From Chloroflexota bacterium (GTDB lineage: Bacteria > Chloroflexota > Chloroflexia > Thermomicrobiales > JADLAZ01), in NCBI GenBank assembly GCA_020849725.1, contig JADLAZ010000055.1, positions 1-10,539 of the forward strand: 10,539 bases of DNA, given 5' to 3'. The notes under the pieces were generated by a model, which was not told the origin of the DNA, did no database searches, and saw nothing but the letters and a program-made list of their open reading frames with translations. Positions 1 to 7,469 of the stretch are shown one piece after another. Numbering within the stretch: position 1 is the stretch's first letter; each line of letters opens with the position of its first letter. The position numbers were made by a program, and so were the translations under genes.

Positions 1-985
1 CGGCCGCCAGCGCGAACAGGTTCGGCTGACCCAGCCCCAGGCCAGCGCCGAACAGCGCCGCCGCTGGCAGCAGCCACCACTCGCGTGCCAGGGCGATAGC
101 GGCCATGCCCGCCGCCGCCAGCGCCAGACCCGGCAGGATCACCGCCGCCCGGCCGCGCGTGTCTGACAGCCGCCCGCCGACGAACTGCACCGCCAGCGAG
201 CCGAGCGCGTAGGCCAGGAAGAACAGGCCGGGGTTGGCCAATCCGACGCGTGCCGCGTGCACCGCCGCCAGCCCGACGACCGCGCCGAAGGATGCCATCA
301 GCGCGAACAGGATCAGGCCCGGCCGGATGACGGCCGCGTTGAAGAACGTCGGCCGGGGGCGGATGGCCGGCGCTGGCGGCTCCGGGCAGGTGAGCGCCAC
401 CAGCGCCGCCAGCAGCGACAGCGCCGCCGTCAGGACGAACAGCGCCGGGAAGCCGGCCCAGCCCGCCATGACCACGCCCAGCGCCGGCATCGTCGCCACC
501 GCCAGCACCAGCGTCACCTGCTGCATCGACAGCGCTTCGCCCCGCCGCTCCGGCGGCGCCGTCTCGGCCGCCAGCGTCTGGTTGGCCGCCTGACCAGCGG
601 CGTGACCGAGGCCGTTCAGCGCGCGCAGCCCCAGCAGCGGCCCGACCGCCGTCACGACGGCATAGCTGAGCGAGGCAACGACGAAGATCAACCCACCCGC
701 CGCCAGCACCAACCGCTTGGCGCCCCGGTCCAACTGCCAGCCGACGACGGTGCGACCCAGCATCGCCGCCAGCGCGAACAGTCCGATCATCAGCCCGATG
801 TGGGTGTCGGTCGCGCCCAGGCCGACCGCGAACAACGGCAGCGCCGCGGCGGTCATCTGGAAGGCCAGGTTGTAGAGCAGGCTGGCCGTCCAGACGATGG
901 TGAAACCACGCGTGAACAGGCGCGGCGCGCCCGCCACCGGCGCGCGAGTGGGCGCGGGCGGCGGAGCCACGCTGTTAGGACGCAT
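1..985 (-). CDS. MFS-family membrane transporter (C-terminus cut by window edge)
   Basis: Reading the minus strand from ATG 985 gives 328 uninterrupted codons that run off the left edge. The protein is strongly hydrophobic with about ten predicted membrane helices in view, after a Pro/Ala-rich N-terminal tail of about 20 residues. A major-facilitator motif A is visible at residues 76-91 (LGRTVVGWQLDRGAKR) between helices 2 and 3. A second copy, GGRLSDTRGRA, lies at about 270-280 between helices 8 and 9, as expected for the duplicated MFS fold. MFS proteins are usually about 400 residues, so roughly 70 are missing. The start is fixed by an in-frame TGA 25 nt upstream of the ATG, and no other in-frame ATG lies between them. 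There is no good ribosome-binding site directly before 985. The gene lies downstream of the amidase and is probably co-transcribed, so it may import or export the amidase substrate or product. The substrate cannot be read from the sequence. Confidence 0.9.
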   Translation of the reverse strand, partial: MRPNSVAPPPAPTRAPVAGAPRLFTRGFTIVWTASLLYNLAFQMTAAALPLFAVGLGATDTHIGLMIGLFALAAMLGRTVVGWQLDRGAKRLVLAAGGLIFVVASLSYAVVTAVGPLLGLRALNGLGHAAGQAANQTLAAETAPPERRGEALSMQQVTLVLAVATMPALGVVMAGWAGFPALFVLTAALSLLAALVALTCPEPPAPAIRPRPTFFNAAVIRPGLILFALMASFGAVVGLAAVHAARVGLANPGLFFLAYALGSLAVQFVGGRLSDTRGRAAVILPGLALAAAGMAAIALAREWWLLPAAALFGAGLGLGQPNLFALAA

Positions 986-1037
986 GGCCAGCCTGCCGCG
1001 CCACCAGCGTCAGCATGCGTGGGTCTGGCTGGTCCAT
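975..1037 (-). CDS. Possible 20-residue leader ORF overlapping the MFS start
   Basis: On the minus strand an ATG at 1037 follows GGAGGAGCGGGAGC, a much better Shine-Dalgarno than the one before the MFS gene. It opens a 20-codon frame beginning MDQPDPRML, which ends with TAA at 977-975. The MFS ATG (985) lies inside its last codons, so the two frames overlap by 11 nt. This layout suits translational coupling, with ribosomes finishing the small frame and restarting on the MFS ATG. Alternatives are a chance ORF, or an MFS N-terminus split from its own RBS by a frameshift or sequencing error. The peptide shows no recognisable motif, and no run of one codon that would mark a classical attenuator. 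Confidence 0.35.
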   Translation of the reverse strand: MDQPDPRMLTLVARQAGHAS

Positions 1038-1120
1038 GCTCCCGCTCCTCCGGCCACACGACCGCGCGGGCCACCGGCCGGCAGGACCGGGTGACACGGC
1101 GGATTCTGCCAGCACGCTCG

Positions 1121-2527
1121 TCAGTCCACCGGCGGCCGTCTGACCGCCCAGCCAGTGGCCGCCTCGAATCCAGCCGCTGTCTCCAGCACCGTGCGCTCGG
1201 CGAAAGGCCGGCCGGCGATCTGAATCGCCAGCGGCAGCCCACCGGCGCTGAAGCCGGACGGCGTCGACACGACCGGCAGCCCCAGCAAGCTGAACAGCCG
1301 GTGCAGATGGAAGAACGCCGGCGCCGTGCCGTAGGGCCGGTCGCCGGCCACGGTCGGGCCACCGGCGATCGGCGGCGCCGGCGCCGGCACCGTCGGCGCG
1401 ATCAGCAGATCGACCTCAGCCAGCGCACCGGCGACCTCGTCGGCGATCGCCTGCCGGCCGCGCTGGGCGGTCAGATAGTCGCCGTTGGAGAGCGCCAGCC
1501 CCAACTGCAGCCGCTCGCGCACGTCGGCACCGTAGTCGGCCGGCCGCTCTGCCAGCCAGCGCCGGTGCCAGGTTGACGCCTCGGCCTGCATGATCGTCGA
1601 GGAGACGAGCGCCGTCCAGCGCACTGTCGGCAGCGCCAGCGTCCGCACCCTCACGCCCAGCCCGGCCAGCACTGCCAGCGCCGCCTCCCAGTTGGCACCG
1701 ACCTCGTCGGTCAGGTCGGCCAGATAGGCCTCGGGCACGCCAGCACGCAATCCCTTGACAACACCGGTCAGCGGGCCGACCGGTGGCTTGGCGCTAGCAC
1801 TGCCGCGATCGCGCCGGTCCGGCCCGCTCAGCGCATCCAGCGTGGCGGCGACCCCGCGCACCGATCGGGCGAAGATGCCGACGTGATCGAGCGACCAGGC
1901 CGCCGGCACCGCGCCGAAGCGGCTGATGCGGCCATAGGTTGGCTTCAGCCCGATGATGCCGCAGAAGGCGGCCGGCCGGCGTGTGCTGTTGCCGGTCTCG
2001 CTGCCGAGAGAGATGGTGCTCAGGCCGGCCGCGACCGCTGCCGCCGAGCCGCCGGAACTGCCACCCGGCACGCGCTCCCGGTCCCAGGGGTTGAGGACAT
2101 TGCCGAAGTGCGGGTTGAGGCTGGTGCCACCGAGCGCGAACTCGTGCAGTGTGTTCTTGCCGACCAGCACCGCACCGGCGGCGCGCAGCCGCTCGACGGC
2201 CGCCGCATCATAGTCGGGCGTCCAGTCGCTCAGGATCTTCGCGCCGGCGGTGGTGCGCACGCCACGCGTGGCGAACAGGTCCTTGACCGACACCGGCACG
2301 CCGTGCAGCGGCCCACGATAGTGTCCGGCCGCGATCTCGGTCGCCGCCGTCTCGGCCTCGCGCCGGGCCGTGTCGTTGGTGATGGTGATGAACGCGTTCA
2401 GCGCCGAGTCGAGGCGTTGGATGCGCGCCAGCGTCGCCTCGGTCAACGCCACCGGCGAGACCTCACCGCTCTCAAGCAGCGGCGCCAGTTGCTCCAGTGG
2501 CAGCCAGGGCAGAGACTCGGCGTCCAT
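1121..2527 (-). CDS. Amidase-signature family hydrolase (AtzE/GatA-like)
   Basis: This 468-residue protein hydrolyses, or transfers ammonia from, an amide substrate using a Ser-cisSer-Lys triad. The triad is visible: Lys82 in HGVPVSVKDL, Ser157 in VPGGSSGGSAAA, and the nucleophile Ser181 in GSETGNSTRRPAAFCG. The spacings of 75 and 24 residues equal those of the fatty acid amide hydrolase triad (142, 217, 241). Length is typical for the family. The glycine usually found just before the nucleophile is Asn180 here. I chose ATG 2527 because AGGGAGGAG lies four bases upstream; a TTG six codons earlier would overlap the preceding stop. The gene follows the small GatC/AtzG-like gene by 11 nt and precedes an MFS gene. 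That favours a two-subunit amidase of the AtzE-AtzG kind over a stand-alone enzyme, or GatA of the tRNA amidotransferase, for which no gatB is in view. The substrate is unknown. Confidence 0.9.
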   Translation of the reverse strand: MDAESLPWLPLEQLAPLLESGEVSPVALTEATLARIQRLDSALNAFITITNDTARREAETAATEIAAGHYRGPLHGVPVSVKDLFATRGVRTTAGAKILSDWTPDYDAAAVERLRAAGAVLVGKNTLHEFALGGTSLNPHFGNVLNPWDRERVPGGSSGGSAAAVAAGLSTISLGSETGNSTRRPAAFCGIIGLKPTYGRISRFGAVPAAWSLDHVGIFARSVRGVAATLDALSGPDRRDRGSASAKPPVGPLTGVVKGLRAGVPEAYLADLTDEVGANWEAALAVLAGLGVRVRTLALPTVRWTALVSSTIMQAEASTWHRRWLAERPADYGADVRERLQLGLALSNGDYLTAQRGRQAIADEVAGALAEVDLLIAPTVPAPAPPIAGGPTVAGDRPYGTAPAFFHLHRLFSLLGLPVVSTPSGFSAGGLPLAIQIAGRPFAERTVLETAAGFEAATGWAVRRPPVD

Positions 2528-2530
2528 CGG

Positions 2531-2539
2531 CTCCTCCCT
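2531..2539 (-). promoter_or_regulatory. Ribosome-binding site deciding the amidase start
   Basis: AGGGAGGAG on the minus strand ends three bases (CCG) before ATG 2527 and overlaps the last base of the upstream gene's TGA stop. It argues against the TTG at 2545 and supports translation coupled to the small upstream gene. Confidence 0.7.
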
Positions 2540-2730
2540 CACCAATCGCGCTCGTCGACGCGCTCGACGGTCGCCGGCTCACTCTCCAGCGGCAGCCGCT
2601 CGGCCAGCGCCGCCAGCCCGGCCGCTACCTCGACCAAATGCGGGGCCAGCCGACCGACCACCTCGTCATCGATCGCCGCGCCGTTTGCCAATCGCAACCG
2701 CACCGCCGCCTGCTCCTCATCCGTCCCCAT
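2539..2730 (-). CDS. Small GatC/AtzG-like amidase partner subunit
   Basis: A 63-residue acidic, mostly helical protein (MGTDEEQAAV...ERVDERDW). It has no enzyme motif. Its layout resembles GatC-type small subunits: a helix around residues 20-45 (VVGRLAPHLVEVAAGLAALA) and an extended tail (LPLESEPATVERV), similar to the GatC stretch that wraps around GatA. AtzG, the roughly 68-residue partner of the amidase AtzE, is of comparable length, whereas GatC is nearer 95. The family call is an inference from length, helix-plus-tail layout and position 11 nt before the amidase, since similarity in such a short protein is weak. GGAGG lies eight bases before ATG 2730, which is ideal spacing; an ATG at 2737 is out of frame and terminates at once. 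The likely role is to stabilise the amidase or help form its active complex. Confidence 0.6.
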   Translation of the reverse strand: MGTDEEQAAVRLRLANGAAIDDEVVGRLAPHLVEVAAGLAALAERLPLESEPATVERVDERDW

Positions 2731-2754
2731 CGGCCATCCCTCCTGCTGGCCGCT

Positions 2755-2783
2755 ATTGTAGCGCCAGTAGCCGGTTGCCAGTA
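2755..2783 (-). promoter_or_regulatory. Probable promoter of the amidase operon
   Basis: On the minus strand TACAAT at 2760-2755 makes a good -10 box, about 24 nt before ATG 2730, so the leader would be short (about 18 nt) and contain the RBS. The hexamer 17 bp upstream is TACTGG (2783-2778), a poor -35. The surrounding GCTACAATAGCGGCC matches the parB upstream region at 5168-5154 in 14 of 15 bases, which strengthens both calls. Confidence 0.5.
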
Positions 2784-2791
2784 GGCAGTAG
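2763..2791 (+). repeat. Short direct repeats, GCCAGTAG x2 plus GCAGTAG
   Basis: GCCAGTAG occurs at 2763-2770 and 2777-2784, followed immediately by GCAGTAG at 2785-2791. The copies are 14 bp apart and sit across the -35 and spacer of the probable amidase-operon promoter. They could be tandem binding sites for a regulator, or a decayed piece of a simple intergenic repeat. Confidence 0.5.
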
Positions 2792-3094
2792 CGTTCACTC
2801 AGAATGAGAGAGAGGCCCCGCTGCCGGCGACGGCGGAGGTCGGCGGCGCGCGATCGCGACGGCCTTCATCGCTGGCTCTAACGCGGCCAGTCCCATCACT
2901 CGCACACGGGCGAGGGCGAGGGCCTCCTATTCTTCCTGGATTACCGGCCCACCGGCTCACTCGCCCATTGCCTCGGGTCATGGCTGGCGATCAGGACCGA
3001 TTATCCGTCGAATTCGCTTGGCGGCCGGCGTTTACTGGTCTAGACTACATTCCCCGCTGCGGTCAGGGTCGCCCGCGCCGACTCATCCGTATCC
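2792..3094. other. Intergenic stretch, no gene seen
   Basis: Between the divergent amidase operon and the C39-like gene I see no convincing coding frame on either strand; the short frames there have no RBS and no family signature. It holds a palindrome CGCGATCGCG (2849-2858), a tandem GGGCGAG (2908-2914 and 2914-2920), and an inverted copy CTCGCCC at 2960-2966, which could form a 7-bp stem with a long loop. The right end carries the promoter described at 3018-3046. Confidence 0.6.
3018..3046 (+). promoter_or_regulatory. Probable promoter of the C39-like gene
   Basis: TTGGCG (3018-3023) and TAGACT (3041-3046) are separated by exactly 17 bp in a locally AT-richer patch of an otherwise GC-rich stretch. 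This fits a housekeeping sigma promoter. Transcription would start near 3053, leaving a leader of about 40 nt before the GTG start at 3095. Confidence 0.45.
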
Positions 3095-4138
3095 GTGGAG
3101 CGATGCCTTCTGCCCCGCCGATCGCTCGTGTGCGCGCTGTGCGTCGTTCTCACCAGTTTGGTGCTGGTGGGTCGGCCAGTAGCGGCTGAAGAAGAAACGA
3201 CCTCGGCGGCATTGGCCGTGCCCTACCACACCCAGAGTGACGACAGCCCGTGGGCGCGCAGCAACTGCGGGCCGGCCTCGTTGGCGATGGTGCTGAGCGC
3301 CTACGGTGCCCGCGCCACGGTCGACGAGCTGCGTGACCGCGTCAACGAGCTGCAGGGCACCTGGGAGGATGTTGAGGCCGGCACGGCCATCCACGTCATG
3401 GCGGCGATCGGCCGCCAGTATGGACTACGGCCGCTGGACATGGTCGCCGGCCGCGACCTGAAGCGCTGGACGCTCGACGACGTGCGCCGGCACCTGCGCG
3501 AGGGGCGACCGGTCGTGCCGCAGGTCTGGTATCCGGGCCTGCCCGGCCGGCAGTCCGCCGGCTACCGCGGCGACCACTACATCGTCATCACCGGCTTTGA
3601 CGCCGACGTGTTCACCTATCACGACCCGGTCAACGACGGCCCGCCCAACCGGGTGATGACGGCCGAGCAACTGACGTTCGCCTGGGCCAAGGCATCGCCG
3701 TCCCTGACCGGCCTGGCCTACGCCGGGCCGGCCGGCCGCGCCTCGGTGCCGCCGCCGGTCAAGCGCCCGCCGACGCGCACGCCAACTGCCACTGCCACCC
3801 CGACCGCCACCGCCACCCCAACCATCACGCCCACGGCCACCGACACGCCGACCAGCACGCCGACCGACACACCGACGGTGACCCCGACCAGCAGTCCCAC
3901 CGTGACGCCGACCGACACGGCCACTGCCACAGCGACGCCACCCCCCACTGCCACGGCCACCGCCACCCCCGAGCCGACGGCAACACTGACCGCCACGCCC
4001 CTGCCGCGCCTGACGGCGCTCCTGGCCGACGCCGGTGGCGGTTTGCTGCTCTGGCCAGCATGGCCGACTGACAGCGGCGGCGTGCTGGCGCTGCTGGCCG
4101 CCGGGCTGGTCCTCGTCCGGCCCCGCCCCCGCCGCTAA
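3095..4138 (+). CDS. Secreted C39-family cysteine-protease-like protein with Thr/Pro stalk and membrane anchor
   Basis: The 347-residue protein has four parts. Residues 1-31 form a signal peptide (basic start, hydrophobic core [15 protein letters not shown], cleavage after VAA). Residues 35-205 form a C39-like papain-fold domain with catalytic Cys58 in [12 protein letters not shown], His151 in [11 protein letters not shown] and Asp167 in YHDPVNDG. Residues 215-302 are a low-complexity Thr-Pro-Ala linker. Residues 319-340 are a hydrophobic segment followed by RPRPRR. This is the pattern of an exported enzyme held at the cell surface by a stalk and a C-terminal stop-transfer helix, and there is no LPxTG sortase motif. 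The triad order Cys-His-Asp suits a peptidase, but the substrate is unknown and no bacteriocin or ABC exporter is nearby. The start is a GTG with no clear Shine-Dalgarno; no in-frame ATG exists between it and the upstream TAG at 3041. Confidence 0.85.
   Translation: MERCLLPRRSLVCALCVVLTSLVLVGRPVAAEEETTSAALAVPYHTQSDDSPWARSNCGPASLAMVLSAYGARATVDELRDRVNELQGTWEDVEAGTAIHVMAAIGRQYGLRPLDMVAGRDLKRWTLDDVRRHLREGRPVVPQVWYPGLPGRQSAGYRGDHYIVITGFDADVFTYHDPVNDGPPNRVMTAEQLTFAWAKASPSLTGLAYAGPAGRASVPPPVKRPPTRTPTATATPTATATPTITPTATDTPTSTPTDTPTVTPTSSPTVTPTDTATATATPPPTATATATPEPTATLTATPLPRLTALLADAGGGLLLWPAWPTDSGGVLALLAAGLVLVRPRPRR
3776..3999 (+). repeat. Degenerate Thr-Pro coding repeat
   Basis: Within the C39-like gene the DNA is a run of imperfect short units built on ACN-CCN and ACN-GCN codons (for example CCACCGCCACCCC), encoding TPT, TAT and TDTP repeats. 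The third codon positions vary, so selection seems to act on the protein stalk rather than on the DNA. Such tracts can change length by slippage. Confidence 0.8.
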
Positions 4139-4246
4139 GGGTCTTCGGGAAACGAGGCCGTCCCAGGAAGCGTCGGACCATCCAGCGTTGGCTGCAGGAG
4201 AAGGGATGGCGATGGAGTTGACCGACTGCCCTTGGTCCTCCTGGCC

Positions 4247-5125
4247 CTACTCGTCGGGGCCAATGAGGCGGTGGTAGAGGTGATCGAATTCCTCGTCGGA
4301 GTAGAAGTGGATGACGAGGCGGCCGCCCTGGCCGCGCGGGCGGCGAGCCACATCGACACGGGTGCCGAGGGCGGCGCGCAACTGGTCTTCGACGTGGCGC
4401 TGGTCGGCGTCGGGCGGGGTGGGAGGGGCGGCAGCGGGTTGGGCGGGGGCGGCGTGGCCCCAACGACGAACCAGGTCCTCGGTCTGGCGCACGGTCAAGT
4501 CGCGGCCACGCACAAGCTCGAAGGCGGCCAGACGGTCGGCAACGTCGGGCAGACCGAGCAACGCCCGGCCGTGACCCTCGGTGATCTCCCCGGCGACGAT
4601 GGCGGCCTGGATGGCGCCCGGCAGATCGCGCAGGCGGAGGATATTCGTGACACTGACGCGGCTCTTGCCGACACGCCGCGCGATCTGCTCGTGGGTGAGG
4701 CCGAAATCGTCGACCAGATGGGCGAAGGCGTCGGCTGCTTCGAGCGGGTTGAGGTCCTGCCGCTGGAGGTTCTCGACCAGCGCCAATTCGAGCATCGCCT
4801 GCGGCGCGGTCTCGCGCACAACGACGGGCACAGCGCTCAGACCGGCGGCGCGGGCCGCCCGCCAGCGGCGCTCACCGGCGACGAGCAAGTAGGGCGACCC
4901 CGGCTCACCGGGCGGGCGACGCGTGACCAGCAGCGGCTGGAGGATGCCGTGCTGGCGGACGGACTCGGCCAGATCGACCAGCTGATCGGGGGCGATGGCG
5001 GCGCGCGGCTGACTGGGGTTCGGTGCGATCGCGTCGATGTCGACCTCCTGGGCGCCGCCGGTCGCCTCCCCCGGAATCAGGGCCTCCAGACCTCGCCCCA
5101 ACCCGCCTTTGCGTCGCTGCTGCAT
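4247..5125 (-). CDS. parB: Chromosome-partitioning protein ParB
   Basis: ParB binds parS sites, loads as a CTP-dependent clamp, and works with ParA to segregate replication origins. The 292-residue product has the full layout. Residues 1-18 carry the N-terminal [11 protein letters not shown] motif. The CTP-binding ParB/Srx domain includes NPSQPR (36-41), GERRWRAAR (84-92) and [13 protein letters not shown] (118-130). A helix-turn-helix (about 133-158, [23 protein letters not shown]) recognises DNA. A Pro/Ala-rich linker (214-232) leads to the C-terminal dimerisation domain (about 235-290). I chose ATG 5125 because GAGGG lies seven bases upstream and the protein then starts [12 protein letters not shown], as is usual. 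ATG 5152 in the same frame would suit leaderless translation. No parA is adjacent (the neighbour is a divergent recQ), although parA usually lies next to parB. I saw no obvious parS site. Confidence 0.95.
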   Translation of the reverse strand: MQQRRKGGLGRGLEALIPGEATGGAQEVDIDAIAPNPSQPRAAIAPDQLVDLAESVRQHGILQPLLVTRRPPGEPGSPYLLVAGERRWRAARAAGLSAVPVVVRETAPQAMLELALVENLQRQDLNPLEAADAFAHLVDDFGLTHEQIARRVGKSRVSVTNILRLRDLPGAIQAAIVAGEITEGHGRALLGLPDVADRLAAFELVRGRDLTVRQTEDLVRRWGHAAPAQPAAAPPTPPDADQRHVEDQLRAALGTRVDVARRPRGQGGRLVIHFYSDEEFDHLYHRLIGPDE

Positions 5126-5153
5126 CACGCTACCCTCGCCTGTGTCGCTCATC

Positions 5154-5168
5154 GGCCGCCATTGTAGC
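5154..5168 (-). promoter_or_regulatory. Probable parB promoter (-10 region)
   Basis: TACAAT at 5166-5161 lies inside GCTACAATGGCGGCC, which matches the amidase-operon promoter region in 14 of 15 bases. No good -35 is seen. Transcription would begin near 5154, giving either a leaderless message from ATG 5152 or a leader of about 28 nt with an RBS for ATG 5125. Confidence 0.5.
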
Positions 5169-5334
5169 AGGGGCGGACGATCTGGCGGGCCATTGCGGAG
5201 ATGATGGCGAACGAGTATGGTGGAGTAGCCCGGTAATCTGCACCGGGCGCCTGGAGCGGGTGGCCCCGACTGCTCGCCCGATCTACGCCTGGTGGCACGC
5301 AACGTGCGTCACACCGGTGCGACGCCCCGCGCGG

Positions 5335-5416
5335 CAGGAATAATTTCCTGTCTGCGTCCGTTTGGTCGTGGGGTCCTGCATGACAGCGGGTTCGCGCACC
5401 CCGAAAGAGAGACAGG
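5335..5416 (+). promoter_or_regulatory. recQ leader with competing inverted repeats
   Basis: CAGGAA (5335-5340) and TTCCTG (5345-5350) form a perfect 6-bp inverted repeat around TAAT. The right arm overlaps CCTGTCT (5347-5353), which is perfectly complementary to AGACAGG at 5410-5416, directly before the recQ ATG and covering its ribosome-binding region. The two pairings cannot form together. The rest of the parB-recQ gap (5126-5334) shows no gene, and I found no convincing recQ -35/-10 pair. Confidence 0.35.
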
Positions 5417-5417
5417 G

Positions 5418-7094
<1,677 letters not shown>

Positions 7095-7231
7095 CCGCGG
7101 ATGGCCAGGGACCAGGCAGCGTGGACGGGTCGTTCGCGAACGGCCTTGCCGCGCTCCGCAGGCGTGAATTGCATGGTCGGGGCGCCCCCGGTGGGTGCTC
7201 GGCCGGCCTCACCGACACGCCGTGGCTGCGC

Positions 7232-7250
7232 CACCTGGGGCACCCCGGTG
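7232..7250 (+). terminator. Possible hairpin terminator after recQ
   Basis: CACC, a bulged T, then GGG can pair with CCC and GGTG around a four-base loop, about 140 nt after the recQ stop. There is no T run after it, so an intrinsic terminator is uncertain. Confidence 0.2.
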
Positions 7251-7304
7251 TAGGCTCCACTAGATAAGCAATTGCTGACCGATCTCGGCGCCGTCGACTC
7301 TATT

Positions 7305-7361
7305 TGGCGCCAGCAAGGTCCATTGCCAGGACCATGGTCCTGGCGCCACCAGGACCAATGG
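7305..7361. repeat. Cluster of GGWCC and TGGCGCCA boxes with a 20-bp palindrome
   Basis: TGGCGCCA occurs twice (7305-7312 and 7341-7348), each followed by a similar stretch (GCAAGGTCCATTG and CCAGGACCAATGG). Between them 7325-7344 is a perfect 20-bp palindrome with half-site GCCAGGACCA. GGTCC and GGACC alternate four times (7317, 7329, 7336, 7352), and CCATTG (7320-7325) is complementary to CAATGG (7356-7361). Several hairpins are therefore possible and exclude each other. It could be an operator cluster, an RNA element in the CAP leader, or a small palindromic intergenic repeat. Confidence 0.6.
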
Positions 7362-7460
7362 CGTCTAGGACTGTGGCGGCCGGATCGGCACAATGGACGC
7401 GGATGGTTCGCCCTGCAACTGAGCCATCCTCGCTGCCCAGCCGCGCACCCCGCGAACGAG

Positions 7461-7465
7461 GGAGG
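7461..7465 (+). promoter_or_regulatory. Ribosome-binding site of the CAP gene
   Basis: GGAGG ends four bases before ATG 7470 and decides the start over the longer open frame. Its end overlaps GGTCC (7464-7468), a fifth member of the box series seen upstream. Confidence 0.7.
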
Positions 7466-7469
7466 TCCC

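Larger units (their letters stand above)
7095..7469. other. Structured intergenic stretch between recQ and the CAP gene
   Basis: No credible gene is seen in 375 bp. The frame of the CAP gene stays open upstream to 7272, but lacks an RBS and signal sequence there. The stretch holds palindromes CGTTCGCGAACG (7131-7142) and AGCAATTGCT (7267-7276), a possible hairpin at 7232-7250, and the box cluster at 7305-7361. A CACAAT at 7389-7394 could be a -10 for the CAP gene, but its -35 is poor. Confidence 0.6.

Noticed and set aside
257..1576. Long plus-strand open frame (439 codons) over the MFS and amidase genes
   Set aside because: It is rich in Arg, Gln and His with no domain, and lies antisense to two genes with clear family motifs; long antisense frames are expected at this GC content.
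1883..2761. 292-codon plus-strand frame over the amidase and its small partner
   Set aside because: Shadow of genes supported by an active-site triad and good RBS placement.
2849..2858. CGCGATCGCG, containing the cyanobacterial HIP1 octamer
   Set aside because: A single copy in GC-rich DNA; nothing else suggests a cyanobacterium.
3718..3996. Minus-strand frame rich in Val-Ala-Gly repeats
   Set aside because: It is simply the complement of the Thr-Pro coding repeat and has no independent support.
4242..4262. Possible hairpin TGGCCC/GGGCCA between the C39-like gene and parB
   Set aside because: A 6-bp stem with a 9-base loop, no T run, and it overlaps the parB stop codon, so it is not a convincing terminator.
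5387..5403. GGGTTCGCGCACCC, resembling a tRNA T-arm
   Set aside because: No acceptor stem, D-arm or anticodon arm can be found upstream at the right distance.
7131..7142. CGTTCGCGAACG palindrome as an SOS (LexA) box
   Set aside because: The known Gram-positive box is GAAC-N4-GTTC; here the half-sites are in the opposite order, and it lies after recQ rather than before a gene.
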